Assembly (NCBI RefSeq): GCF_900111905.1
Contig: NZ_FOKM01000001.1
Coordinates: 620,001-684,000, forward strand
Direction of reading: 5' to 3'
Source: Rhizobium sp. NFR07
GTDB taxonomy: Bacteria; Pseudomonadota; Alphaproteobacteria; Rhizobiales; Rhizobiaceae
Length of the DNA stretch: 64,000 bases
The translations under genes and the position numbers were made by a program. The notes under the pieces were generated by a model. The model ran no database searches. It had not been told where the DNA came from and saw only the letters and a program-made list of their open reading frames with translations. Below are positions 26,164 through 35,310 of the stretch, piece by piece; positions within the stretch are counted from its first letter, which is position 1, and every line of letters begins with the position of its first letter.

Positions 26164-26973
26164 TTAATCCGAGCAGAGGAGAGACAGAGCTAGGCAGATG
26201 CCGATGTCCCGGGCAATCACTCTCGTCCCGCCCGGATTGTTGTCTCTCGCTTTCTCGACAAACGCGTCACGAGTGCGCGTGCTGTCGTATTGGTAGATGT
26301 AGGTGATCTCGGGTTTGAACGACGAGACAGCCTCGATGGCCTCGTCGACGCCCAGTGCATACGGCGGGTAAAGCGGCAGGAATGCGATATCGATATCCTT
26401 CAGTTGCAGCATTTCCGGCACCGCATCCGAAGATCCGGCAATATAAATTCGTCGGCCATCGATGCTTACGACATAACCGTTGCCGCGTCCTCTGGGATGC
26501 CATTGCGCGGATTGACCGGTAAGCCCATAGGCCGGGATCGCCTCGATATGGATCGAACCGAGTTCCGACGACGTCCCGTTCGCGAGCGAAATTGCCCTGC
26601 CTTTCAGCTTGGGAGGGAGCTGCTCCATGACGAACGGCGGCACGACAAGCTGCGTATTGTCACCGACGATCTCTTCCAGCGTATCCGCATCGTAGTGTTC
26701 ATGGTGCTCATGGGAGACAAGAACGATGTCGGGCGCGGGATGGCCATCGTACCTGGACTTGCCTCCGGTCGGATCGGTGTAGATGACGCCGATTGGCGTC
26801 CTGATCACAACACTCATCTGCTGAACCTGCTCGACGCTGATAATTCCGCTGTCGGAGCTGAAGTCATCGCTCTCGATGTCCTGCGCCCGCGCTCCCTCGC
26901 CGGAGAATCCGGCGATGACGATAAAGGGAACAAAGCCAATCCATGCGAAACGAAATGCTGGTCGAGCGAGCAT
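26164..26973 (-). CDS. Exported MBL-fold metallo-hydrolase
   Basis: A 269-residue protein from ATG 26973, with AAAAGGAGAG upstream. A signal peptide (about 1-30, cleavage after GARAQ) implies periplasmic location. The fold is metallo-beta-lactamase-like of the UlaG/YcbL-type (beta-lactamase superfamily 3): DPTGGKSRYDGHPAPDIVLVSHEHHEHYD with the metal motif read as HxHxEH, so the usual Asp is Glu. DGRRIYIAGSSDAVPEML carries the bridging Asp, and LPLYPPYALGVDEAIEAV the last part. The substrate is unknown. Monocistronic by spacing; the AraC regulator lies upstream on the same strand, 95 bases away. Confidence 0.85.
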   Translation of the reverse strand: MLARPAFRFAWIGFVPFIVIAGFSGEGARAQDIESDDFSSDSGIISVEQVQQMSVVIRTPIGVIYTDPTGGKSRYDGHPAPDIVLVSHEHHEHYDADTLEEIVGDNTQLVVPPFVMEQLPPKLKGRAISLANGTSSELGSIHIEAIPAYGLTGQSAQWHPRGRGNGYVVSIDGRRIYIAGSSDAVPEMLQLKDIDIAFLPLYPPYALGVDEAIEAVSSFKPEITYIYQYDSTRTRDAFVEKARDNNPGGTRVIARDIGICLALSLLCSD

Positions 26974-27068
26974 TGGTCACTCTCCTTTTCTGACTTTTTC
27001 ACACGCAGGCATTCTCACGCGCATCGGCAGTGGGAACGAGCTGCATCCGTCTGTTCGTAATTAAGATG

Positions 27069-27983
27069 TTATTGCTGGGCGGATTGGCCCAGTTCGCGTT
27101 TCAGGGTCGCCCGCAAGATCGCAGCGTCATCGCTCGGCGTCAGATTGAACAAACGACGATAGTCACGATTGAATTGGGAGATGCTCTCGTATCCAACGTC
27201 GTAGGCAACGGAAGAGATCGTATTCGCGCCTGACAGGACACGCCGGGCCTCCTGCAGCCGCACGCGCTTCTGGAACTGCACCGGCGACAACGATGTCACC
27301 GCCTTGAAATGCCTATGGAAGCTGGGAACACTCATGTTCGCCTGCGCCGCAAGGTCAGAGATGCTGAGTACCTCGGATATGTTCTCCCTGATCCAGGCTG
27401 TGGTTCTACCGATGCGCGCGGCATGACCGTTTGCAAAGGCAAGCTGGCTTAGAAGAGGGCCATGCTCGGTATGAAGCAGGCGCCACACAATCTCGCGCCG
27501 GATCAGTGGCGCCATGACCGGAATATCACGAGGTCGCTCGATCAAAGACACAAGACGAATAAGCGGGTCGAAGAGGTCCGGATCGAGCGTGTATTTGCCC
27601 GCGACCTGATTGTCAGGCGCCTTCGGGCGGTGACCCGATTGCTCGCGAACGAGATCAGCGACAACGGATGGGTCTATCTCCAGATGAATTGCGAGATACG
27701 GAGACGAGGGATGGGCCTCGGTGACCTGCGAAGTTACCGGAACATCGGCAGCACACAGCAATGACTCACCTGCTGCATAATGAAAGGGAGTTTCCCCCAC
27801 CATCATTTCCTTGACCCCTCGCCCGACCAGTCCGAACGACGGCTGATAGATCGAATGTCCCACCTCGGACGGAGAATCCGTGCGTCCCACCTTCAAGCCG
27901 GGGATCGGCGTCACATAGTCATAGCGCGCGTGATGTTCGATCACCTCAAGCAGGTCGGAGAATTTCGGCTTCTGCATTGGCAT
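27069..27983 (-). CDS. AraC family regulator with AraC_N domain, coupled to paoC
   Basis: A 304-residue regulator. ATG 27983 is favoured since GAGGAAG ends four bases before it; ATG 27977 is a near alternative. Residues 25-185 match the AraC_N arm (GHSIYQPSFGLVGRGVKEMMVGETPFHYAAGESLLCAADVP), and the C-terminal 100 residues form the two-HTH DNA-binding domain (LSISDLAAQANMSVPSFHRHFKAV and ISSVAYDVGYESISQFNRDY). Its start codon overlaps the stop of the molybdenum oxidoreductase large subunit (TGATG), so it is translated as the last gene of that operon and probably feeds back on it. Confidence 0.92.
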   Translation of the reverse strand: MPMQKPKFSDLLEVIEHHARYDYVTPIPGLKVGRTDSPSEVGHSIYQPSFGLVGRGVKEMMVGETPFHYAAGESLLCAADVPVTSQVTEAHPSSPYLAIHLEIDPSVVADLVREQSGHRPKAPDNQVAGKYTLDPDLFDPLIRLVSLIERPRDIPVMAPLIRREIVWRLLHTEHGPLLSQLAFANGHAARIGRTTAWIRENISEVLSISDLAAQANMSVPSFHRHFKAVTSLSPVQFQKRVRLQEARRVLSGANTISSVAYDVGYESISQFNRDYRRLFNLTPSDDAAILRATLKRELGQSAQQ

Positions 27984-30187
27984 CAAACTTCCTCCAAAAC
28001 ATGCTCGATACGCAGCGGCAGATCGCGCAGCCGTTTTCCGGTCGCATGATAGACTGCGTTCGCGATTGCCGCAGCCATCCCGACCGTTCCGACTTCACCG
28101 ACACCCTTGACGCCGGCGGCGTTGACCAAATTGTCCTCTTCCGGAACCATGATGGCTTGAACATCGGCTATATCCGCGTTCACGGGCAAAAGATAATCAG
28201 CAAGATTTGCGTTGATATAACTGGCATTACGTTCATCGATTTCCGTCTGCTCGTGAAGCGCGGAACTTATGCCCCAGATCATGCCGCCCACGAGCTGCCC
28301 ATGGGCAGTGCGCGGATTGATGATGCGCCCGGCAGCAAATGCGCCCACCGCGCGCGATACGCGCAGTTCGCGCGTACGTGCGTGGATCCGGACCTCGACG
28401 AACTGTGCCCCGAAGGCCAGTTGAACGCGATCCGGCAAATGAACACCACCGCTCATCGCAACCCTTCCTCGATACATGCCCTGAACGCTTTCCGGCGGCA
28501 GTCCGTGGGCACGTGTCTCGGCGAATTCCTCAATATTTCCGAGCCCCGATGCCCGCATTGCAGTCATCACATCTGCGGCCGGAGAACCGCCGGTCTGCAA
28601 CCGTCGACGGATCGCATCGCAAGCCGACATGATCGCTGGGGCAAGGCTTGCCGTTCCGGCTGACCCGCCGGCGACGATGGTCGGCGGCAGATCGGTATCT
28701 CCAAGGGAGACGGTGACGTGTTCTATCGGCACGCCGAGTTGCTCAGACGCGACCTGCGCCATCATCGTGTACATGCCCTGTCCAAGCTCGTGGCCGGCGC
28801 TGGACACGTGAACCCGCCCATCGGAACTGAGCCGCACGCGTGCTGCGGAATTACCCGCCTGCGTGGGATAGAAAGCCGCTGCGCATCCCCAGCCAAGGAG
28901 CCAATCGCCGTCGCGCATCGACCCTGGCGCAGCGGTTTTTCCTGCCCACCCGAACGCCGCGCCTGCGGCATCGAAACACTGCATCAACGACCTGCTGGTA
29001 TAGGGCAGGCCGGCGATCGGTTCGACCTTGGTGTCGTTGACACGCCTCAACTCGACAGGATCCATCTTGAGCGCATAAGCGAGCTCGTCGAGCGCACATT
29101 CGAATGCAAAGGCGTAGGGAACTTCTCCCGGACCTCGCATGAAGCCCGGCGTGGAGCGATCCGTCTTTGCAACATTCACACGGCCCTCGATGTTCGGGCA
29201 CCCATAAAGCCTCAGGGTGATGGCATTTCCGCCGAGCGCCAGCACGTCCGCACGCGAAGTGACTTCCCAGCCTTCATGGCTGCTGGCGATCAGCCGACCC
29301 GTCGAATCGGCGGCCAATTGCACATGATGTCGGGTCTCTGCCCGGTATGCCGACAGGAAAAAGCCTTGCTCGCGGGTTGCTACCAGCTTGACGGGTCTGC
29401 CGATCCTGCGCGCGGCAATGGCGACCAACGCCGTGCGTTGCGTCAGAAATCCCTTTGCTCCGAAAGCACCACCCACATATGGATTGACGACCCGGATGAG
29501 CTCCGGATCAATGCCAAGCTGCTCCGCCAGTCCGTATTTGATGTTGTTGAGATACTGCCCTGGCTCATAAACGGTGAGACGATTACCATCCCAGACGCAC
29601 TGGGTCGCAAATAACTCCATCGCATTGTGGTGCTGCACAGGAGTTGAGTAACGCGCGTCGATTTTCACTGCAGCATTGGCATATGCAGCCTTGAAATCGC
29701 CAACGCCCAAGTTCATCGGCTCCAGCGCGGTCATATCCACCCCGGCGGAATCGAAGCTGGATGCCGGTTCAGAGACATCGTAGGAGACACCGATCTTTCG
29801 CGCCGCCTCGCGTGCGATCTCGTAACTCTCCGCCAGGACCATGGCGATCGGCTGGCCCCAATAGGCTATCTCCGCGGAACCGAGCGGCCGGACGGAATCC
29901 GCCACATATCCGCCTGTATACAGCGCTTGGGTCTGTCTGATGCTTTCGCCGACAGTCTGATGTGTCAGAATCTCGATGACACCGGGGATAGCTCTCGCTT
30001 CGACCAGATCGAGCGACCGGATCACGCCGCGCCCAATCCGGCTCGTCAGAAGATAGGCGTGCGCTGTTTTCGCAAGTTTCACGTCGCTGGCGTAAGTCGC
30101 CGAGCCGTTCACTTTCTCAAGCGCCTCATAGCGGCGATAGGGCTGCCCCATCGTCCCGGTCGCCTGCGGAAATCGGGTATCAGCCAC
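27983..30187 (-). CDS. paoC: Aldehyde oxidoreductase molybdenum-binding subunit PaoC-like
   Basis: A 734-residue molybdopterin subunit of the xanthine oxidase family, close to E. coli PaoC (732). The start is GTG 30187, right behind GGAGGCGCACC; the longer open frame reaches into the upstream gene without signals. It has the small Ald_Xan_dh domain (about 20-130), then the large Mo-cofactor domains with VNPYVGGAFGAKGF, FMRGPGEVPYAFAFE, AGHELGQGMYTMMAQ and the catalytic Glu in KGVGEVGTVGM (about 695). Together with the two preceding genes it makes an aldehyde-oxidising periplasmic heterotrimer using molybdopterin cytosine dinucleotide. It overlaps the preceding gene and is overlapped by the AraC gene. 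Confidence 0.93.
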   Translation of the reverse strand: MADTRFPQATGTMGQPYRRYEALEKVNGSATYASDVKLAKTAHAYLLTSRIGRGVIRSLDLVEARAIPGVIEILTHQTVGESIRQTQALYTGGYVADSVRPLGSAEIAYWGQPIAMVLAESYEIAREAARKIGVSYDVSEPASSFDSAGVDMTALEPMNLGVGDFKAAYANAAVKIDARYSTPVQHHNAMELFATQCVWDGNRLTVYEPGQYLNNIKYGLAEQLGIDPELIRVVNPYVGGAFGAKGFLTQRTALVAIAARRIGRPVKLVATREQGFFLSAYRAETRHHVQLAADSTGRLIASSHEGWEVTSRADVLALGGNAITLRLYGCPNIEGRVNVAKTDRSTPGFMRGPGEVPYAFAFECALDELAYALKMDPVELRRVNDTKVEPIAGLPYTSRSLMQCFDAAGAAFGWAGKTAAPGSMRDGDWLLGWGCAAAFYPTQAGNSAARVRLSSDGRVHVSSAGHELGQGMYTMMAQVASEQLGVPIEHVTVSLGDTDLPPTIVAGGSAGTASLAPAIMSACDAIRRRLQTGGSPAADVMTAMRASGLGNIEEFAETRAHGLPPESVQGMYRGRVAMSGGVHLPDRVQLAFGAQFVEVRIHARTRELRVSRAVGAFAAGRIINPRTAHGQLVGGMIWGISSALHEQTEIDERNASYINANLADYLLPVNADIADVQAIMVPEEDNLVNAAGVKGVGEVGTVGMAAAIANAVYHATGKRLRDLPLRIEHVLEEV

Positions 30188-31202
30188 GGTGCGCCTCCAT
30201 TGCTGCGGTTTCGAGCAATGCCCGCACAATCGCAGACTGCCCGACACTTATCTTGAATGCATTGTGAGCCTGGGCCACCGCGCCTGCAAAAGCAGTTCTG
30301 GCCGCTTCTGTTGCGGATGCCTCGTTCAACCTCCGACCGCGCAAGAGATCTTCCGCATCGACTGCGCGCCAAGGCGTGGTTGCTAACCCGCCCAAAGCGA
30401 TCCTGACATCCGTCACCATACTGCCCTCCAACGCCAATGCTACAGCCACCGATGCGACAGCGAATTCGTAGGATTGGCGATCGCGAACCTTCACGTAGCG
30501 TGAACGACGGGTCCAAGGGCCGTCGGGAACGAGAATTTCCGTGATGATTTCGCCAGGGCGGAGGCTGGTTTCAAGGTGGGGCGTGTTGCCGGGTTGAAGG
30601 TGGAGCGATGCAAAGGGCATGCTTCTGGCCCCATCCGGACCGATCAACATGATGGCCGCGTCCAGCGCCATGAGGGCTTGTGCAAAATCGCCATGATAGG
30701 TTGCGATACAGTGTTTGCTGGTTCCCAGCACGGCATGCTGGCGGTTAACGCCGCCAATCGCGGCACAGCCGCTGCCAGGCGATCGCTTGTTGCAGGCTGC
30801 CCATGACGGATCGCGGAAATAAGCGCAGCGGGTCCTTTGGAGAAGGTTTCCGCCAAGCGTCGCCATGTTGCGCAACTGGGCGCTGGCGGCAAGCGAAAGG
30901 CTCTGAGCGATAACGGGAAAGTGGCTGATGACGTCGGGATGGTCAGCAACGGTCGCCATCTTGGCAAAAGCACCAAGGCGCAATGTCGAACCATCGAAGC
31001 GGATCGCCGAGAATTCGCGAGCTGACGAATTGAGATCCACGACATGGCTCGGCCGCATGACATCCAGCTTCATCAGATCGATGAGCGTCGTTCCGCCAGC
31101 AAGGAAAGTTGCGGTTGCCTCGGCATTCCGTGAGTGTTTCTGTGTGCCCGAAACGATCGTTTCGGCGAGCGATACCGGGCGGGAATAATGAAACGGTTGC
31201 AT
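30180..31202 (-). CDS. paoB: Aldehyde oxidoreductase FAD-binding subunit PaoB-like
   Basis: A 340-residue protein from ATG 31202, with GGGAGAG upstream. The FAD_binding_5 domain (about 1-215: ATFLAGGTTLIDLMKLDV, AQLRNMATLGGNLLQRTRC) is followed by the CO_deh_flav_C domain. Like E. coli PaoB and unlike most xanthine oxidase FAD subunits, it has an extra iron-sulfur loop: cysteines in TRCAYFRD, AACNKRSPGSGC and SKHCIATY, four in all, fit the PaoB [4Fe-4S] cluster. It passes electrons between the 2Fe-2S centres and FAD. It lies four bases after paoA and overlaps paoC by eight. Confidence 0.92.
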   Translation of the reverse strand: MQPFHYSRPVSLAETIVSGTQKHSRNAEATATFLAGGTTLIDLMKLDVMRPSHVVDLNSSAREFSAIRFDGSTLRLGAFAKMATVADHPDVISHFPVIAQSLSLAASAQLRNMATLGGNLLQRTRCAYFRDPSWAACNKRSPGSGCAAIGGVNRQHAVLGTSKHCIATYHGDFAQALMALDAAIMLIGPDGARSMPFASLHLQPGNTPHLETSLRPGEIITEILVPDGPWTRRSRYVKVRDRQSYEFAVASVAVALALEGSMVTDVRIALGGLATTPWRAVDAEDLLRGRRLNEASATEAARTAFAGAVAQAHNAFKISVGQSAIVRALLETAAMEAHRG

Positions 31203-31206
31203 GCCA

Positions 31207-31827
31207 TCACTCTCCCATCTGCTCGCTTGCCTGCGAAATCGCAGCGACGATATTGGGGTAGGCTGCGCATCGACAGATGTTACCGCTCATATATTCGCGG
31301 ATTTCCTCGGGGCTGCCGGCGTGCCCCTCGCGGACACAGCTGACTGCGGAGAGGATCTGGCCGGGCGTACAGTAACCGCACTGAAACGCATCGTGGTCGA
31401 TGAACGCCTGCTTCATCGGGTGCAGATCGCCGCCGCCGCCGTCCAATCCCTCGATCGTGACCACGTCACGGCCCTGGGCCGAAACCGCGAGTGTCAAACA
31501 GGACAGTTCGCGCCGACCATCGATCAGTACCGTGCATGCACCGCACTGCCCGTGATCACATCCCTTCTTGGCGCCTGTCAGCCCAATCTCTTCGCGCAGC
31601 GCGTCGAGCAACGTCAATCTCGTGTCGAGCTCAAGGTGAAACGGACGGCCATTGACATGAATATCAACGCTCGTGGGCTTGCGTAGATCACTTGTATCAG
31701 CGGGTTCTGCGGCTGCGACCGGTTCGCTCCGCGCAATCAGCGGCGCGGCTCCGGTCAAGGCTGATCCGATCAGGAACCGCCGGCGCGGGGTCGACGGTGA
31801 TGTACATATGTCTCGCGTATCGGTCAT
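31207..31827 (-). CDS. paoA: Aldehyde oxidoreductase [2Fe-2S] subunit PaoA-like, Tat-exported
   Basis: A 206-residue protein from ATG 31827, with AGGAGAGGA upstream. The N-terminus has a twin-arginine signal (PRRRFLIGSALTGAAP), so the folded complex is exported to the periplasm as in E. coli PaoABC. The plant-type ferredoxin domain has GCDHGQCGACTVL plus the later SCLTLA Cys (cluster II), and the C-terminal domain has FQCGYCTPGQ and GNICRCAAYP (cluster I). First gene of the operon paoA-paoB-paoC-araC. The PaoD/XdhC-type maturation chaperone is not in this window. Confidence 0.93.
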   Translation of the reverse strand: MTDTRDICTSPSTPRRRFLIGSALTGAAPLIARSEPVAAAEPADTSDLRKPTSVDIHVNGRPFHLELDTRLTLLDALREEIGLTGAKKGCDHGQCGACTVLIDGRRELSCLTLAVSAQGRDVVTIEGLDGGGGDLHPMKQAFIDHDAFQCGYCTPGQILSAVSCVREGHAGSPEEIREYMSGNICRCAAYPNIVAAISQASEQMGE

Positions 31828-32089
31828 AGCGGTCCTCTCCTGCGCCTATGTACGAACCCCGGGATAATCCCTTAGCCTCGACGACTTCGCCGAGCTTTGT
31901 TCAAGCAACGCATGGGATTCATTTCACGCGATCGGCCGGACTGCCGCTATGCAGATACTCTCAAGATCGCGCACGAACTAATCAAACGAGTACAGCCGAG
32001 CAGGTTGGCACGCCGCACGGACGACGCTCTGTTTACCGCTGACCGATCACGCCTTGTCCGGGCACCGATTGAGAGCGGGAGGTTATCCA

Positions 32090-32320
32090 ATGATAGGAAG
32101 TGCGCAGCTCGTGCTTCAAACCTCCCTATGCTCAACCTTGACCGTCATTTTGCTGTCATTGGAGCCTATCGATATGTCGATCTTTCAATCCTGCTCGTTT
32201 GTGACACTCGCCTTCGTCGTTGTAATTGGGTGGGCTTTCCACCTGCAGAACCCCGACGGCAATCGTGATGCGGCTCGACTTGATACGGTTTCTGAGACCG
32301 AGATGCCTAAAGGAGGCTAG
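32090..32320 (+). CDS. Candidate small membrane protein (76 aa)
   Basis: ATG 32090 (MIGSAQLVLQ) is preceded by a perfect GGGAGG at 32077-32082 with seven-base spacing. The 76-residue product has two hydrophobic stretches (LVLQTSLCSTLTVILLSL and SFVTLAFVVVIGWAFHL) and a charged C-terminus ending EMPKGG. An internal ATG 32174 with GGAG upstream would give a 48-residue single-helix version. It lies alone in the 519-base gap between paoA and the DUF1275 gene, on the opposite strand to both. No family is recognised; the ribosome binding site is the main support. Confidence 0.42.
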   Translation: MIGSAQLVLQTSLCSTLTVILLSLEPIDMSIFQSCSFVTLAFVVVIGWAFHLQNPDGNRDAARLDTVSETEMPKGG

Positions 32321-32346
32321 CAAGGTGTGAATGTTCTTTGCAGCAG

Positions 32347-33024
32347 TCAGGACTCGGCCTCGGCGCTGCTTGCAAACAGAGTGATGACCGCGAGGATGAC
32401 CGGCAGGCTGAACGCCGCCACCGGAGCGAAGATGAAGCCGGCAGCGGCGACGCCGCAGCCGACGGCAAACGTAAACACGGCGGTTCCCATCTTCTTCACC
32501 CGCGCCTTCGCTGCAGCAATCTCGCCGGATTTCGAGTTTGCGAGGATGTCGGCGAGATCGAGCATGATCTGCGTCGTCGTTCCGGTCATAAGTGTTGACG
32601 GCGGAGCCTTGGCGAGATGTGCCTTGTGCAGGCCGTTCTGGATCGCCATGGCCGATACAAGGGTCAGCGCGACCACAAAGGTGATGTTGCTGTTGTCGCC
32701 GCGGAATGGTCCATAGATGAGCGCCATGACGGCAACGGCGGCAAGCAGCATCAGCTCGAACACAAGCATGGGACGGATGGGCGAGACCTCCCGGCTTTGC
32801 AGCTTGAGGCAGACCAGCCGCGATGTGAACACGACAAGGCAGAACATCGGGAGCGCCAGCAGTTTCGACCAAGCCCCATCCAGGCCATGGGCCATGGTTG
32901 CGCCCAAGGTCACGAAATTGCCCGTGACATGCGCCGTGAACAATCCCGATAGGGACAGGAAGCCGAGCGTGTCAACATAGCCGCCGTTGAAGCTCAAAAG
33001 GGTCGGAAGAGAAGGAAGTTTCAT
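32347..33024 (-). CDS. DUF1275 (YoaK) family membrane protein
   Basis: A 225-residue polytopic membrane protein from ATG 33024 (MKLPSLPTLL). Six hydrophobic segments can be counted. The first conserved motif FNGGYVDTLGFLSLSGLFTAHVTGNFVTLG and the central SAMAIQNGLHKAHLAKAPPSTLMTGTTTQ are diagnostic of the YoaK/DUF1275 family (PF06912). The function of the family is not established, with suggestions of transport. It stands alone between the pao operon and the MFS operon; 168 bases separate it from the MFS stop. Confidence 0.9.
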   Translation of the reverse strand: MKLPSLPTLLSFNGGYVDTLGFLSLSGLFTAHVTGNFVTLGATMAHGLDGAWSKLLALPMFCLVVFTSRLVCLKLQSREVSPIRPMLVFELMLLAAVAVMALIYGPFRGDNSNITFVVALTLVSAMAIQNGLHKAHLAKAPPSTLMTGTTTQIMLDLADILANSKSGEIAAAKARVKKMGTAVFTFAVGCGVAAAGFIFAPVAAFSLPVILAVITLFASSAEAES

Positions 33025-33192
33025 CGTCAAGATCCCAAATGGTGATGATGCCGCGATCGTGTGCCGCGCGGATCAGCCTCTGTCTTGCAGCCCTATGCGT
33101 GCGGCCACGATCGCATCAGTTGTTGGGAATTAATTGCGCTTTTCGACCTAAAGGAACGGGCGGCCGAAACCGCCCTGCCCTTTCTGTTTCGG

Positions 33193-34791
33193 TTATGCGG
33201 CACCGGGCCGGTTGATCGTCAGGAAGTGGCGGACAACAGGCTTGTCCGGGCCGATATGGAAGCTCAGCACCTTGCCCTGCAGGTCGGCATCGGCGTGGGA
33301 GACCCGCTTGTGCTGGCGAAGATGTTCGGCCCAGGATTCCACCATGAACCACTCGACGATCTTCTCCGGGTCGGCCGAATCCTCCGTCACACCCCATCCA
33401 TAGGCACCATCCCGGCGGCGTTCGCTGGACAGGTGATCGATCGCGTGCAGAAAGGCGCTGCGGTGCTGCTTTTCCACCCTGTACTCGATCAGGATCAGGA
33501 CCGGACCGCGATCATGGGCGACCGGCTCAGCCACGAGCGGCTCGGGCCAGTGGTTGGATGGCACCATGTCGGCATCGCCTGCGGGAAGCTTCACGCGGTG
33601 CATGATGAAGCCCGCGGCAACAAGACCAACCGCTCCGATGATGAGCGTCGTCTGGATACCCACGGCTTCGCCCACTGCACCCCAGCCCAGGCTTCCGGCG
33701 GTCATCGCGCCGTTGAAAACGGTCAGGTAGACGGCAAGGCCGCGACCGCGCACCCAGTTGGGAAGAACGGCCTGTGCCGCACCGTTGAGGGTGGTGAGCG
33801 CGGTAATCCATGCGCCACCGAGGAAAAGGAGGGCAATGATGGCGACGAACTTCGGCGGGGCGAGCGAGAGCACCCCCATGACGATTGCGGTGGTCAGCGC
33901 CGCGCCAAGAAGCAGTCCGTCTGAACTCAGTCGCTCGCGCAGCTTCGGCATGACCAGGGCTCCGCCGATCGCACCCGCGCCGACCGCGCCGAGCAGGATG
34001 CCATAGAAGCTCGCGTCACCCCCGAGCAGCTGCCGGGCAACCAGCGGAAGAAGCGCCCAGACGGCACTGGCGAAGGCAAAGAAGATCGCGGCCCTCAGGA
34101 GAACGACATGGAGCGGCCTGCTGGAGCGGGTGTAGCGAAGCCCGGCCCTGAACGCACCGAAGAAGTTCTCCTGAAGCGCGTCATTGACATTCTTCGCCCG
34201 CGGCCACCAGACGAGAGCCGCGATCACCACGAAATAGCTGGCAACGTCGGCGCCATAGGTGACCCCCGCTCCGAAGGCCGCGAGCAGCAGGCCACCGGCG
34301 GCGGGCCCGATCGAGCGGGCGATATTGATGCCGAGCGAATTGAATGCCACGGCACTCTTCACATCCTCGCGCTTGACCAGTTCCGGCACGATCGCCTGCC
34401 AGGTCGGGCCCATCAGCGCGGCACCGATGCCGCCGAGGAATGTTAGACCGATCAGCGCGCTGACCGACAGCATGCCGGTCTGGGCAAGAACCATCAGCGA
34501 GACACTGACGGAGGCCAGCAGGAGCTGGACGGCGATTAGGAACTTGCGACGGTCGAGGATGTCGGTGAGCACACCCGCCGGGATGGCGAGAAGGAAGATC
34601 GGTAGGGTGCCGGCTGCCTGGACCATGGCGACCGCGGCAGGCGATGCGGAAAGATCCGTCATCAGCCACGAGCTCGCGACGTCGCGCATGAAGCTTCCGG
34701 TATTGCCGAGGACGGTTGCGACCCAGAGGACCGCAAAGACGGGCTGTGCGAGGGGAGCAAAGCTGCCCCCGGAGGATTTTGCAGCGCTCAT
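33193..34791 (-). CDS. MFS exporter (MFS_3 type) with C-terminal dimeric alpha/beta-barrel-like domain
   Basis: A 532-residue protein from ATG 34791 with AAGGGAGCAGG upstream; the start overlaps the DoxX stop (ATGA). Residues 10-405 make 11-12 membrane helices of the enterobactin-exporter/MFS_3 (PF05977) type: ATVLGNTGSFMRDVASSWLM, AIPAGVLTDILDRRKFL and GPTWQAIVPELVKREDVKSA. Residues about 425-525 form a soluble domain (PVLILIEYRVEKQHRSAFLHAI, EKIVEWFMVESWAEHLRQHKR) that looks like an antibiotic-biosynthesis-monooxygenase-type ferredoxin-like fold, as in full-length PF05977 proteins. Last gene of the isochorismatase-like to MFS operon; likely exports a toxic or aromatic compound. Confidence 0.88.
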   Translation of the reverse strand: MSAAKSSGGSFAPLAQPVFAVLWVATVLGNTGSFMRDVASSWLMTDLSASPAAVAMVQAAGTLPIFLLAIPAGVLTDILDRRKFLIAVQLLLASVSVSLMVLAQTGMLSVSALIGLTFLGGIGAALMGPTWQAIVPELVKREDVKSAVAFNSLGINIARSIGPAAGGLLLAAFGAGVTYGADVASYFVVIAALVWWPRAKNVNDALQENFFGAFRAGLRYTRSSRPLHVVLLRAAIFFAFASAVWALLPLVARQLLGGDASFYGILLGAVGAGAIGGALVMPKLRERLSSDGLLLGAALTTAIVMGVLSLAPPKFVAIIALLFLGGAWITALTTLNGAAQAVLPNWVRGRGLAVYLTVFNGAMTAGSLGWGAVGEAVGIQTTLIIGAVGLVAAGFIMHRVKLPAGDADMVPSNHWPEPLVAEPVAHDRGPVLILIEYRVEKQHRSAFLHAIDHLSSERRRDGAYGWGVTEDSADPEKIVEWFMVESWAEHLRQHKRVSHADADLQGKVLSFHIGPDKPVVRHFLTINRPGAA

Positions 34792-35231
34792 TTGCCTGCT
34801 CCCTTGGTAAGATCGATTGCAGCGACGATGACGAAGGCACCGGCGAGACCGAGATGTTCGAAGAAGGCATTGATCGCCATCACGCGGTCCATGCCGGAGG
34901 CCATTTCCCAGAAGCGAAGGGCGATGAAGGTCGCAAGAAGTGTGAAGCCCGCAAGCGCCAGGGCCCCGGCCCAGCGCAGGAAGCCCGACACCACCATGGC
35001 GGATGCCGCGAGTTCGAAGACGATGACGGTGACGGCGAAGAAGGCCACCGGATGGAGGCCGAAATGATCCATCTCGGCGAGCGCGCCACCAAAGTCGGAG
35101 ATCTTGGTGAGTGGGCCCTGGATATAGGCGGCGCAGAGCGCCAGCAGCGATACCGTTCGCACGGCCGGGGAGCCCATAAGGCGGGCCAGACTGCTTCGAA
35201 CGGGATTCGATATAGGGGATTGGTAGGTCAA
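34788..35231 (-). CDS. DoxX family membrane protein
   Basis: A 147-residue protein. I used TTG 35231, which sits behind a strong GGAGGAG; the first ATG (residue 19) would shorten it to 129. Four membrane helices (about 28-45, 62-85, 88-108, 122-142) with GFLRWAGALALAGFTLLATFIALRFW are typical of DoxX/SURF4-like proteins, linked to quinone, thiosulfate or redox processes in membranes. It is coupled to the MFS exporter by an ATGA overlap. An AT-rich element lies 80-125 bases upstream, so this pair may have its own promoter inside the larger cluster. Confidence 0.82.
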   Translation of the reverse strand: MTYQSPISNPVRSSLARLMGSPAVRTVSLLALCAAYIQGPLTKISDFGGALAEMDHFGLHPVAFFAVTVIVFELAASAMVVSGFLRWAGALALAGFTLLATFIALRFWEMASGMDRVMAINAFFEHLGLAGAFVIVAAIDLTKGAGK

Positions 35232-35310
35232 ATCTGCTCCTCCATATTCGCCGCTCTGATCGAGCGGCTGCGGTTGATGGAGCGATATTGGCTGCTTGCC
35301 GCGCCACCAA

